DNA from: Cornus controversa | Taxonomy: Eukaryota; Streptophyta; Magnoliopsida; Cornales; Cornaceae | Direction: 5' to 3' | DNA: 64,000 nt | Assembly: GCA_026545225.1 (NCBI GenBank) | Contig: CM048851.1 | Location: forward strand, 32,239,956 to 32,303,955 | Shown: positions 21,653-33,331 of the stretch, in pieces | How positions within the stretch are numbered: position 1 is the first letter of the stretch | Layout: the number at the start of each line of letters is the position of its first letter | Translations under genes and position numbers: made by a program | Notes under the pieces: generated by a model | What the model was told of the DNA's origin: nothing | Seen by the model: the letters and a program-made list of their open reading frames with translations, nothing else | Databases searched by the model: none

Positions 21653-24068
21653 ATGGCTTCGTCATCATGAGTTTTGCCCGATTCTAATTCTCCATGTTCT
21701 TTGTCATCTTCCTCATTAATAAATTTTGACAAATTGCTTGAAGATCATGTATCTACCTACAAAGAAATTCTAAGCTACTGTACGCTGGAGATTATAGTGT
21801 AAGTATTTCAACCATCTCAGAGGCGGTGGTTGACGAGTGTAGGATAATGGATGGATGTCATTGCTTCTCTACACTTCGTACAAAAATTAAACCTGCAAAA
21901 ACTCTACTAAAAATTGTATAGTAATAAGCAGGGTCGAACCACTCTCAAGTGAGATTCCGAATGTGCTCAAATTCACACACTAATTTATGGAATGAAAATG
22001 ATTTTTAAAAAAAATATTTTTTATGTTGGAATTATAATGAATAAATAAAACTATACGAATAAAATAAATCTCAGGGGAAGGGAATCCATGACCACGAATT
22101 CACATAAATAAAATTTCTATTACTTTTATATGATTTTTCCTCCAATAAACAATACACTTCACCAATCCAATTACAACTTGAAAAGATGACATAAAAAACA
22201 AACTTGATTATATATGAGAGTATTTTTTTACTTAATCTGTTGTACCTTTGCTAAATAAATAGAGGTAGGCATTATTCGAATTACCATTATTTAACAAACA
22301 TGAAGAATCATCCCTCTAATTTTCTTTTGAAAATAAAAACTCAGAATAAAAGAATACTCTTGGAAGGAAAAAATATATAAGAATATAAAAGAACTTACTT
22401 ATATTTCATTATACTAGCTTCATCACTCCCTTGAGAGGTGTGTTTACAAAAAAAAAAAATGAATATAAAAAAATATTTCCAACTACACTATTTTTTTCTA
22501 CAATTTCTAACTCCCTTCACCATCCCCTAAGATCCCCTATTTATAGAGTTAGAGGGGAATGATTTAGGTGGGAAATTTTTTTTAAAAAAAATTTAGAAAC
22601 AAAAATTCAAAATACAAAATTTTGAATTTAAATATTTAATATTTGATCTTTATATCTTCAATTTGAATTATGGACTACAAACGTGGCTATGTAAAAAAAA
22701 TTTCACAACATTTTGAACTGAAAACCTCTTGTGGAGTAAATTGCACAGAATACCATCTCTTCTACAATTCTTATTATGTTCATCTTTGGCTATATATATC
22801 ATTTTCAGCCCTTTTTTGTTATTTTTCTTCTTATTTGTAAATCAACCCCTATAAAACATAAAATGTAAAGATAAGAACATTTAAATAAAATAAAAGAGGA
22901 ATTAAAAACTTATTTTAGGATATAAAATAGCAATTTTTGAGCACTTATTAGCGGTTTATTCATTGTGACCGAGAAATAAGCCAACGTCAGCTAATAAAAG
23001 ACTACTTTGACGAGAATTGCTTATATACACCTGAGCAATTTCATAGACGATTCAAGATGCATCGAAAACTATTTCTTTGTATCCTGAATGATGTTTAAGT
23101 TTACGATGACTTCTTCGTCCAAAAAATGGACGCGAGTGATCGTTTGGGGTTGTCTTCTATAGAGAAGATGACAACTGCAATAGGCATTCTCGCATATGGT
23201 GGACCAGCTGATTCATTTGATGAGTATATTAAAATATGTGAGACTACAGTAATGAGTTATTTGAAGGCATTTTGTACTACTATTGTTACTGTGTATGAGT
23301 AATAGTACATGTGCGAACCAAACGAAACCACATCACATGACTGCTTCAAGAAGGGGAGGCTAGAGGATTCCCAGGTATGCTTGGTTCCATCGATTGCATG
23401 CATTGGGAGTGGAAGAATTATCTAGTGGCGTGGCATGGCACACACAAGGGCCACACGCATAAGGCACTGTTAATATTGGAGGCGGTAGCCTCAAAATATT
23501 TGTAGATTTGGCATTCATTTTTTGGAATAGATGGTTCACACAATGATATAAATATGTTGGATCATTCCTCTATATTCAACTGTATTGTTAGTGGCAGAAT
23601 GCCTTCGATTAATTATGTGGTGAATGGGCATCAGTATAGCATGAGGTATTACCTGTCTAATGGTATATACCCAAAATGAGCAACTTTGATGCATACCATC
23701 CCAAATCCAAGAACTCCAAAACAAAAAAATGTTTATAGGAAGACAACAGGTAGGCAGGAAAGATGTGGAGCTAGAATTTGAGGTTTTGCAAATCAAGTGG
23801 GCAATACTGCAACAACTAGTTATATATTAGGAGAATATGGACTTGTGTCTCATAATGAGAATGTGCATAATCTTTTATAACATGGTCATTGAAGATGAGC
23901 GTTATGACAATACTGAAATTTTGCTGCCACCGAAAGAGAGTATTCTGTATCACACTCGAAGATTAGACTCCAATATTTTTGTGGCACACAACTATGCTCG
24001 CCAAACTCAATACCGCGACAGAAAGACAAATATGCAATTGAGGAAGGATCTAATAGAACAGATGTAGA
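21653..24068 (+). pseudogene. PIF/Harbinger transposase relic (DDE_Tnp_4 type), split by an insertion
   Basis: Starts with an ATG at 21653, about 55 bp after a TATATAAA box (21592-21599), and hits a TGA a few codons later. The first piece runs to 21830 and resumes at 22951; across that junction the text reads SQRRWFIHCDREISQRQLIKDYF, the usual N-terminal region. Catalytic surroundings survive: IDCMHWEWKN near 23391-23420 (first Asp), GIDGSHNDIN near 23526-23555 (second Asp) and RKDVEL near 23757-23775 (Glu). The last part resembles HNMVIEDERYD (23877-23910). Stops (near 23098, 23301, 23505, 23679) and frameshifts are spread throughout, so it cannot work in trans. Confidence 0.85.
21831..22950 (-). 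mobile_element. LTR-like insertion with TGA(T/C)...TTAT(C/T)A ends, 1120 bp
   Basis: Begins TGACGAGTGTAGG and ends GAGCACTTATTA, flanked by GTGGT (21826-21830) and GCGGT (22951-22955), a 5-bp duplication with one change. Excising it with one flank restores the transposase reading text. The ends resemble those of the insertion at 55599-57020 (TGATGTGGC...GAACACTTATCA). It also shares an internal GGGTCGAACC-type stretch with that element. No coding sequence. A solo LTR or short non-autonomous LTR element is likely; strand is a guess from the reverse-complement start TGATAAGTG. Confidence 0.75.
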
Positions 24069-24100
24069 ATCAGATTGATGATTCATATGAAGATCTTTAA

Positions 24101-24290
24101 GTGATGTTTTTTTTATGTACTCCTATCTTTAATTTATGTTGATTTTTTATGTACTTCTTTCTTTAAGTTATGTTGGTTTTTTATGTACTCCTACCTTTAA
24201 GTTATGTTGATTTTTTATATACTATTTCTTTAAGTTATGTTGATTTTTTATGTATTCGTTTCTTTAAGTACTGTTATCATTTATGTACTA
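24101..24290. repeat. Tandem repeat, about 37-bp unit, five copies
   Basis: Repeated TTAAGTTATGTTGATTTTTT followed by ATGTACT(C/T)CT, just downstream of the transposase relic. Confidence 0.75.
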
Positions 24291-24361
24291 GAATTTCAAG
24301 TAATGTTGTACTTTTATACTTGTAAGATGTTATAAAATTTTGATTCCAAAATTGTCTTTCA

Positions 24362-24505
24362 CACGACACAATATTCGTAATAAGTTAAAATGATACAATA
24401 TCCATAATGGATAAAAAAAAATAACATAATTTAAAATGATACAATATTCATAATAGATAAAAAAAAATAATATAACTTAAAACGATACAATATCCATTAT
24501 GGATT
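24362..24505. repeat. Tandem repeat, about 55-bp unit, three copies
   Basis: GATACAATAT(C/T)CATAATGGAT followed by an A-run and TAA(T/C)ATAA occurs three times with small changes. Confidence 0.7.
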
Positions 24506-24534
24506 AAACAAGTCCTATGGACTGCGCAAATTCT

Positions 24535-25563
24535 CATTACTTCTGCACACATTTGCTTATACATCTACTGTTATTTTTGGATAAGCCATGTTTTCTATAC
24601 TTCTGTTGGATTAAATTTTGATCTTTTAGCATTAACTCCTCTTCTCGCATTTTTTCTTAGTGTAGTTCTCTCTCCCGTTGTTTTTTCATCTGTTTCAGCT
24701 TTGTCTCTATAATAAGATTTGTTTGGGAGTTAAGTTTGTATTTTTCTTGCTAGAAACTGACCTCAAATGATGAGTGTGAGTTTGGTTATTTATTCTTATT
24801 TCGGCTCTACTTCGTCGCCTTGCATCCTGCTGGTCTCTCTAATGGTTGAGATTCAGCAATACCGAGTGAATATTCATTCATGCCAATCTGTGGCAATTCT
24901 CTAGAAGGAATACCCTTCGTACACTACATTACTTAATTGACTTGATAGGTTTGAGTGAGTAACAAGCTAATTGATGTTGATTCTAGTACTCCTCTTCTTT
25001 GTGCGCGCAATTTTAGATTTGTTTTTTCCATGATCGAGACAATATGCATGCCATTTTGGAAAGTCTTTCAAAATGTTCCAACAAGTATGGAGTTTAAAGT
25101 CCTCATTCATAGTGGATTTATATCGATGTTGAACTGCTGTAATCTACTTTAAATAATTACACAATAATTAGAACCGAATTATTTAAAGTAATTACTTATT
25201 AAATATGATCAAGTAAATACATTAATTAAAATTATGAACTTACCATATCATGATTGTTGAAACCACTCATCTGATTATTTTCAATTGTAAGCAAGCATCC
25301 AGACCATTTGTTAATTTTTCCTTGGATGGTGAACCAACGATTTGCCAAACCTCCATCGCCTCAAGCAGTTGGATCACCAAGTTGTACTTGAAATTCAACG
25401 AGAATTTTTTGCCATAATGCTTTGCTTGGTCTGCGCTGATCACTGAATCACTGCTAACTTCTAGCCACGCATTGCACAGAGCCAAATCTTCTTTGTTGGA
25501 CCAATTAGGCATTAGAGGAACCGGTTGCTTTTGGGAAGGTGTTACATTACTGGATTGAGGCAA
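24535..25563 (-). pseudogene. PIF/Harbinger Myb/SANT-like companion protein relic
   Basis: Read on the minus strand from an ATG at 25563, the protein has a Pro/Gln-rich start and then WSNKEDLALCNAWLEVSSDS, the hallmark of the Myb/SANT-like proteins that help Harbinger transposases bind DNA (often annotated glutathione S-transferase T3-like or NAM-associated). The first frame closes near 25267. Further along (about 24930-24600) a Lys/Glu-rich C-terminal region follows, including RPAGCKATKSS-like text and a KQMKKQREREL coiled-coil-like run, broken by stops. It converges on the transposase relic, the usual arrangement in PIF elements. Confidence 0.75.
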
Positions 25564-25629
25564 TACCGGTGAATAAAATGTGGCTGATTTATTAGATGGA
25601 AATTAAGCATCACCACCATAATATTGATA

Positions 25630-26002
25630 AGAACGTAGCTGAAAGTCTGCAGCAATTGAACAAGGGAGTCGTAATAGTAGGCCTGATGTGTTTCGCATGA
25701 AGTTTTTATTAGAGTAGAGTGTGTGTGAGTCTGGGACAGAGAGTTTGTTGTACTTTGCTTCGACAATAGTGGATTTGGTTCTCTGAGCCTACAAAGCCTC
25801 AACTGTGGTTTTTCTCCAATTTGGTTTCCTTCGTATATCTTGTGCATTCTTTACTTTATTGCACTTTATTTTATTTACTTGCTTTGTGGGATTGCTTTAA
25901 TTTTTAATTGGACTTAAAATTGGATAATCTAAAATTTTAAGTAAGAAGCGAGTAAACCTAATCACCCCTCATTAGGTCCGCTTCCGCACCGCGTAACTCA
26001 CA
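25630..26002 (+). repeat. Sirevirus LTR, 3' part
   Basis: Homologous to the R/U5 part of the Sirevirus LTR: GAAAGTCTGCAGCA, GTGTGTGAGTCTGGGACAGA, then ATTGGACTTAAAATTGG and GCACCGCGTAACTCACA at the end. The 5' part is missing. Confidence 0.85.
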
Positions 26003-26225
26003 AAATAATGTGAAAAATATCTCAATTGCTTTCTCTCTCTAAAAATATATTCTCTGATGTATATGAAAAGCTCCTTGAAAGAATTCTTTCAGGAAGAAAA
26101 CACATAAGTATTTAAATAGATGTTGAAGCCCTAAATTTTCTTGAAAACAAGTTAAAAATCAATAGGAAATGAATTTCGGTATTTAAGGAAAGTTCAAAGT
26201 CAAATCCGGGTAAAAAAGAGTAATT
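26003..26225 (-). repeat. Sirevirus LTR internal piece, reverse orientation
   Basis: Contains, on the minus strand, the LTR landmarks AGAGAGAAAGCAATTGAG and an AACTTGTTTTCAAG-like segment. It directly abuts the forward fragment ending at 26002, so two broken LTRs meet head to head. Confidence 0.5.
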
Positions 26226-26529
26226 AGAGCCTGTTTACTCTCTATAGTACATATTTTAGACATTTTGTCTATTTTACTATTTTAGTTAATATTTTGAAAG
26301 TAGTCTTCTTGTGTACATGCAGATTCATGGTTCAATATCCACCTAACTACTGAATTTAGGGACAAACATCTTGTTGAATTTAATGCAAAAGTCTGGCAAA
26401 TTATCTTAGGGATTTTTCCTGTTATAAGTTGTTTAATTATTAATGTGCATTTTATCATTTTATATCCAGTATGGTAGTTGAATTTTCAGATTCTCTCAAT
26501 TGTTCAAGCTTTATTAGTTTTTCCAAGAA

Positions 26530-26925
26530 TTTCAAAGAAGTCGCCAACCAAGGGGAATTCGAGAATATTTTAATTATGTTCATTCATCATTAAGAAATGT
26601 AATTGAACGTTGTTTTGGTGTTCGGAAAGCTCGTTGGTCAATTTTTAAATGCATTGCTCATTTTCCATTCGAAACACAAAGATTGATTGTAGTTATATCA
26701 TTGCCATTACACAACTATATAAGGCAAGAAATAATAGTTGATACTGAATTTTGACTATATGATGAGGATGAAGGTTATCTTAGTAACAGTGATGATATCG
26801 ACAAAAAGACTTTTGGCACGGTGAACCCATAACATCAGACTGAAATGAGCATTATATGTGATGGAATTGCCGCATCAACATGGAAGCAAGTCAATAAATT
26901 ATTTGTTACTATTTCTTATTAGTTC
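26530..26925 (+). pseudogene. Second Harbinger-type transposase, C-terminal fragment
   Basis: One frame reads FNYVHSSLRNVIERCFGVRK, then ARWSIFKCIAHFPFETQRLI and LPLHNYIRQE, the C-terminal part of ALP1/Harbinger-type transposases; the Glu in NVIERCFG is the third catalytic residue. A stop interrupts it near 26754, and a later ICDGIAASTWKQ matches the tail. The upstream two thirds are gone. The text differs from the relic at 21653-24068, so it is a separate lineage. Confidence 0.8.
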
Positions 26926-27305
26926 AAATTAGTATTGAATTTATTTTTATTTTTCATTTTACTATTTTCATTTTCATTTTTGAACTAGTAGTTAAACTCT
27001 AGATACAATTGACATGTTTACATTATATATATATATGGATATTTAAATAGAAAATTTAAAGATGATTTTCTGCCATAATACTTCTCATAAGCTCTCTCTA
27101 TGAAATAATATTTTCTAAAAGTGTAAAATTAAAGAAAGCAAAAGAGAATATTTACAAATGATGAAATCCTAAGTTTTCATGCAAAATAAGTTTTGAAAAA
27201 CTTTAGCACATTTTCCAAAGTCCCTAAGAATTTTAGAAATCAATTTTGAGTCAAAATAGGATTTTCCTTATTGAAAAAAAAAATTCAACATAGTTGGACC
27301 GGTTC

Positions 27306-27897
27306 TGTAACGCGCCACCCTTACCCGACACAATATTGTCCGCTTTTGGTTCCCCTTGACCAAAGACTTCCCAGGAGGTCACCTATCCTGTTACTATTCC
27401 CACCTAAGTATGCTTAACTGTGGAGTTCTGATGGCTTCATGGGCATACATATAAGTACTTCACTAGACTTAGATAATGTGGTATTGTGACACTTGTAGCC
27501 TACCAGTATTTGCCCACACCACACCTGTCCATGGAGGTCATCCACAATCCACCCCCTTAGAGGCTCGACGTCCTCGTCAACATACTTCCAACTGGGCTCT
27601 AGCTCTGATACTATTTGTAACACTCCACCCTTACCTGACACAATATTATCTACTTTTGGCTCTCCTAAACCAGAGACTTCCCAGGGGATCACCCATCCTA
27701 GGACTACTCCCAGCTAAGCACACTTAACTTCAAAGTTATGATGGGTTCATGACCATCATGGCTGTAAAATATGTTGTGTCATAGAAGGGTGCGAACATAC
27801 ATATAAGTACTTCACCTAACCCAGGCGATGTGGGATTGTGACAATTGTAGTCTGCTAGTGTTTGCAAACACCACACCTGCCCACAGAGGTTGTCATA
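27306..27897 (-). mobile_element. Cassandra TRIM retrotransposon
   Basis: A complete 592-bp terminal-repeat retrotransposon in miniature on the minus strand, with a perfect target duplication GGTTC (27301-27305 and 27898-27902). The 5' LTR is 27616-27897 and the 3' LTR 27306-27546. Between them lie a Met-type PBS (27602-27613, TAGTATCAGAGC on the minus strand, one change from consensus) and a polypurine tract (CTAAGGGGGTGGAT on the minus strand, 27547-27560). It has no coding capacity and depends on other elements. The LTRs carry a 5S rRNA-like domain, the defining feature of Cassandra. The 3' LTR lacks about 37 bp at the 5S start. Confidence 0.92.
27675..27790 (-). ncRNA. 5S rRNA-like domain in the Cassandra 5' LTR
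   Basis: On the minus strand the segment reads like a diverged 5S rRNA: GGGTGCG-like start is visible near 27787, then TTAAGTGTGCTTAGCTGGGA (box A region), GTAGTCCTAGGATGGGTGAT (box C region) and CCCTGGGAAGTC at the end. Cassandra LTR 5S domains keep Pol III promoter boxes; here they look only mildly altered. It is part of a transposon, not a ribosomal gene. Confidence 0.85.
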
Positions 27898-29145
27898 GGT
27901 TCAAATCATGTTAACTGAGTTGGACCGGTTGGGGCTTCAATTAGACCGGTCCATTGTGTCTAAAATCCAATTTTGAGAAATTGACCATACTTGGACCAGT
28001 CCAGGGAATGAGTGGACCAGTCCAACTTTGAAAACTCTAAAAATTTGAAGTTTAAAACCTTGATTTCCAAAATCGGACTTCAAAATACAAAGTGCAAAGT
28101 GTCCTCACTCACTTACCTTGACTATATAATGCTTTTACAATATCAACAATGTCCATGAACTTGTTCTTTAGTTCTATGATTGATTACAAAGAATTAAACC
28201 AAAAATTTTAACTCCATTCTAAATTTGACATTGAAATTTGTCAATTACAAATATATATGTCACAGTTTTTATTTTTAAATGTTATGCTATGTTTGATGAT
28301 TGTCCATTTTGTGAGATATAAATTTGTAATTGGTAAATTTTGGTGTTCAAAACTTAATTGATCGAATTGTATTTTTCTATTTATTTTCTATATCGATTTT
28401 TAGCATCTTTGAGCTAATAAACAAGTGCATGGGAACGATTAATTCAATGAGGACATCATATACTATAGGTAAGTATGGTGAGGACACATTGCAATTTGTG
28501 TTTTAGAGCTTATTTTGAAAAGCTAGCTGATTTTTGGGCACTAGTGCTACTTTTCCTGTTCCAAAAAGAAAATTATTTTTGACAACAATTCTGATTCCTT
28601 TTTTTTTTGAAACTTCTAGGAAAGTCCAATATTGGTTTTCAACTTATTTTCCAAGCAGAATTAGGACTCCCATGCCTATATATCTCATGCCCCAAAATCT
28701 GGACCACCGGGACTCCCCCAGTCCAAGTCTAAATCCCGAGAATGAACCCGTCCATTAAGCCTTAATGAACCATCTTAACTCATAATTACCGCAACAGCTT
28801 AATTATGTACACACTAATGTATGTGTGCATCTCAATATCAACCAACACCAATGGAAAGAGGATTCAAAAATACTTAAATTAAAAAAAAATCACACTCAAG
28901 TTCAATTTAAAACAAAGGAATTATGCCCGATTGAAGTTTGGACCAATTCCATAACTTACTCATAATTACAAGGGCAATTTTATCCATTAAACTCTAATAC
29001 ACTACCTCAATCACTAAATTAATGCAGAATCATAATTACCCACATACATTTACCCACGTATGACTCAACCTCAATAATCCATTATGACCCCACATTGCAT
29101 CCCCAATCCATTCCCAAATTTGATCTCAATCCACCCAGCCATATA

Positions 29146-29333
29146 TTACGATGCATCATAATGTTGGTTATGATGCATTGTATTTACGATGCATCACACA
29201 GGGTGCATAACATCCTGCAAAATCCATTGGGATTTCACTTAAAACACTCAATGATTGACAATGCATCGTTATTCGATTGACGATACATTGTCGGATTACG
29301 ATGCATCGTAATACAGATTACGATGCATCATAA
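29146..29333. repeat. Cluster of TTACGATGCATCGTAA palindromes
   Basis: About six copies, some perfect: 29146-29161 (one mismatch), around 29168-29183, around 29184-29198, a split pair near 29257-29290, 29296-29311 (perfect 16-bp palindrome) and 29318-29333 (one mismatch). Sequence between copies is unrelated, so this is a repeated motif and not a simple tandem array. Confidence 0.85.
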
Positions 29334-31161
29334 TCACTCACCCTGGTACATTAGCATATCCACCAAGTGATTACAACAATCATTCTCATTCCAATTCATC
29401 ATCCTAAACATACAATCATATAACATAATTATCATTTTTACACATCTCAAGTATCCAAAAAGTGATAATTCATTACAATTAGATTCCACCTTATACACTT
29501 GAAACGCAAAAATGATAATCCATGCATTTTATACATTCCATATAATTAACCTTTAAATCATAAACATGCTTAGACATTAATGAGAATACAATTCATCAAC
29601 GCAACCATTCTCACAAGTTGTACATGTAGAAATAAATATAAATGAATGATCATCATTTGAATCATCTAGCATACTACCATGCTTGTAATGAAATAAATTA
29701 TAAGTCATGAACATAAAGCATAATTATTACGTGTTCCTAAAAAGTAAATGATCTTTACATGTTCATTTCATGCATATAGTCCACAATCTGGACATGCATT
29801 CAAATAAAGTAAATGAGTCTTTAAATGAAACCAAAATCTGCTCCACACCAATACTCTATTGGGGAGACTCCATCACTTCATTTTCATTTTCTAAAAAAAG
29901 TTAACCCTCATGGGATGAACGAATACACACTCAGTAGGAATGTCTAAAACACAATTCCACAAGTCCCGTGAATACCACATAAACACACATTTGCATTTAA
30001 TCATATTAAGCAAATATTCATATAACACAATTATATGATAAACAAAGTGTAATATAACATAATATGCGCAACTCCCTTATCCTCTCCACACATCCATTGG
30101 TATTTAATTCCCTTGGACAACCAATCCTACTATTCAGTTAGAAATCGATCAGCCAAGTAGGCCGATTGATTAGGGGTGTGCCAGAGCCATAATGTCAGCT
30201 CGATGTAAGCAATTTGATCGAACACAAGTATCTCATTTAGAAGTCTTGTTGGATCAGGCAATTGGCTAGGGAGAGAGAATACGAAACTCCCTGTTGAGTT
30301 TTTTCCTTGCCTTAATTAAGAGAACTTTTAACTGTGCGCAAAGAATTGCGAGATTGAATCGTAGAAGGAAAGAGATATAAGGAGGGAGATAACAAAGAGG
30401 GAGGTAGAAAGAAGGAGAAATGGACTAACGAATACACAAGAGGAGGCCGAGAGTAAGAAGATTGAGGGAGAAGTATATATATAAGGAAGCATAGCAATAT
30501 TCTGGGTGAATATTATGAGAGGGATAACTTGCATGTAATGCAATTATTTTGTGATGGTTGTTTGGAACCCTTAATACAGAGTCATGTTTATTTATTTATA
30601 GAAGAAAAGAGATACATCACTTGCACTTAATCCTAAATTACAAGATAATGCAGAAAATAAAATAATAAAAGAAAATAAATAAACTATATTCCTAATGCAC
30701 CGTATCTTCAACAGCTCGTGATTGTAGTGTACTAGCATAAGCCCTTCTTTGCAAGAGTCCCATTCCAATTCAACTTTATTTTCAATGAAGCCCTCCTTTG
30801 TATAGAGTCCATGTCCAGCCAAGTCTTTTGAAGTAACCCATATTCATAAGAGTCCTTGTGTAATACCAACTAATCCATGTATATACATAGATCACATTTA
30901 TGCATGTATTTTGTATAACCAACTTTACAATAGTAACTTGATTATTAGTGTCCTTATTCATGAAAAGTCCATCACTAACTAGACTTAATCTAGAGTCCAA
31001 AGTGTAAATAACTTTATCCCCATTTTATAGAGTCCAAGCAAACTCAGTCTTTCACTTTGCACCAAATTAATTGGAGTCCAAGTCATCCTAGACTCCTTGT
31101 TTCCAATCTGTAAAACAGTTACACAAATATAGACATGCATATACACATATTTAAGTAACCG

Positions 31162-31179
31162 TATATATATATATATGTG

Positions 31180-31223
<44 letters not shown>
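31162..31223. repeat. (TA)n(TG)n compound microsatellite
   Basis: TA units followed by about 15 GT units, inside the gypsy LTR. Confidence 0.9.
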
Positions 31224-31225
<2 letters not shown>

Positions 31226-33242
31226 CAACTACATTTTAGGATAACTTGCTAAAAGTCCTTAGGCCCTAGAGTTTCCTTCTTGATGGACTCCTCCTCAGCC
31301 TTACTTAAATGACCTCTAAGGTGGCTGCCAAATGGCACCATATTTGGGTGTCAACACCCACCTAACGAGAGTTACCTTTATTGGAATACCTTATTACTAA
31401 CCAATACATGAGAATACCTTTATCGAAATACTTCATGAGGGTTACCTTTACTAGAATACCTCATCATTTTACCAAATGAATTTCACCATCTGATCAACTC
31501 ACCAACTGAACTATACACTTCCTAATGAATGAACATGGATTTCAAAATGTTTATAATAAACGTACAAGCTAATGTAGCATTTATTCATCATACTTGCATA
31601 ATTTTGTATGAACACCATATCCATACACATTGAACATTTTTCACATCTTTCACATTTCATATGATTCATATATTAGCATTTAAACGATAAACTTCACTTA
31701 CGCATGCCTCAAAAATAATTTATCAAGCACATAGGTGTCACCTTCACACACACACATATATATATACATATACATATATATACATATACATATATATATA
31801 TATAAACACACAATTCTTTCATAATTCAATCCCAATCATGCTTCATAATTAACTATTGCAATTATAAACATGTAATTATCAAATCTAACATAATGATTCA
31901 TCAATTGGCACAATTAAGCATGCTTACTATTGTAAAATATCTAATTATCCCACATAACCAATTGGTTGCCTTAACAACCAATATACTCGCAAAAGTTCCA
32001 GATTCTATGGGTTTGGTATCCCTACCTCAATTTGGAAGAGCTTCCAAATGAATTCTCCAATTCTCACCAAAAACTCAACTTTATATATATATATATATAT
32101 TGCTCCATTCGACTGAGGAGAATGATATATGAGGGCTTGACATTCTCTCTTGCTATTTATAGAATTTAACATACACTTATTTCCAAAAATGACACTACAT
32201 TTTTACTAAACCTTTTCGGACTCAGTGTTTGAGTTTCGTAACTCCGATTGACACAAAATCAATTTCGTAGTGTGTCAAATATTTTCTTTAAGCTACCCTC
32301 TAAATTTAGAGTCATTTTCACACTTTAAAATTTTTTGGGCTCGCATCCAGGGTAAACCAAACCCGAAAAAGACAACTCTTTCTAAACGCTCCGAAAACTT
32401 TTCCAAACCTCAAATAAGTTCTCTAAATATGTATTTTTTATTTAAAACACATATATAATCATTTAAAGCATTAATATGACAATAAATGAAAATAAAAAAA
32501 AATCAGCCAAAAATGGTTACGATTTTTACAATATATTCTTATCTAGGTATTCTGTACAGGTATGCCTTTAAAAAATTATTATTTTAGATAGTTTTTACAA
32601 GTATTTTTAGGAAAAGATATTCTTTATCTTTTGAGAGCACGCATCTATAATTCACAAGTGATATTTAGGTTGTTGTTCTTCTCCTGATTAGCTGTTCAGA
32701 GATTACATCAAATTTATTTGCTGATTAAAACATTGGATTTGCGGTTCTTCTATTACTTGCTTATGAGGAAAGGTAAACCAGATTGGACTACTAAGGGAAT
32801 GAAATACTTGCTGAGTACTTTTGTTCTCCCAGCTACCTTTCTGTGAGGATCGTGATGTTAGATGGAAGTCGGCAACTATTAGACTTGAAGTTGCAATTGT
32901 AAACCTAAGGTGTTCTGCATCAGATTCTTGACAGAGTGAAAAGTGGTATGAGTATGAGACATAGTATGTTGTACTTTGCTTCAACATTATGGATTGGTTT
33001 CCTGGGGCAGTGCTTCCCCTATGATTTTTTTCCCGATTTGGGTTTTTTCACATATATCTGGTGCCATCATTATTTTTCTTGCACTTTATTTTACTAACTT
33101 GCTTTAAGTGTTTGATTAATTTTTAATTGGACTTAAATTTGGATTAATTTGAAAAATTAAGCAAACGAGCGAGTAAACCTATTCACCCCCTATAGGTTCT
33201 TAATCAGATTTTCGCAGCCACTTCCGCACCACGCAACTCATA

Positions 33243-33266
33243 TATTATTTTTGGGAACTTTTGTTA

Positions 33267-33331
<65 letters not shown>

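Larger units (their letters stand above)
21363..25563. mobile_element. PIF/Harbinger transposon relic
   Basis: The left end GGCCATCCACTATGGCTTGG follows TAA (21360-21362), the usual target of this superfamily. The element holds a transposase relic on the plus strand and a Myb/SANT-like relic on the minus strand, the two proteins PIF elements need. No matching inverted end was found on the right, so that boundary is only the start of the Myb-like frame. A 1.12-kb LTR-like element has inserted into the transposase. Confidence 0.75.
27060..28264 (-). repeat. Sirevirus LTR, reverse orientation, hosting a Cassandra element
   Basis: The right end is the LTR start in reverse (its minus strand begins TGTGACATATATATTTG). 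Several ACCGGT-type motifs flank the Cassandra insertion, for example GTTGGACCGGTT near 27294 and near 27925. The left part ends near 27060, so the LTR's 3' end is missing. Confidence 0.8.
28683..32530 (-). mobile_element. Ty3/gypsy solo LTR, 3848 bp, reverse orientation
   Basis: The plus-strand left end is TCTCATGCCCCAAAATCTGG (mutated TG) and the right end GATTTTTACA, so on the minus strand it starts TGTAAAAATCGTAACC. It is flanked by ATATA (28678-28682 and 32531-32535), which is perfect but low in complexity. Its minus-strand start matches the chromovirus LTR at 18005. No gag or pol was seen, and the length suits the long LTRs of Tekay-type chromoviruses. It contains a palindrome cluster at 29146-29333 and microsatellites near 31162 and 31750. 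Confidence 0.75.
28310..33242 (+). repeat. Sirevirus LTR split by a 3.85-kb gypsy LTR
   Basis: Starts TGTGAGATATAAATTTG at 28310 and ends CCACGCAACTCATA at 33242. The parts 28310-28682 and 32531-33242 add up to one LTR of about 1.08 kb. I saw no clear target duplication outside it, so solo-LTR status is unproven. Confidence 0.8.

Noticed and set aside
27306..27897. Genuine 5S rRNA gene
   Set aside because: The 5S-like domain is diverged and lies in a Cassandra LTR with PBS, PPT and target duplication.
30312..30543. Ser/Leu-rich minus-strand frames
   Set aside because: Pyrimidine-rich sequence inside the gypsy LTR.
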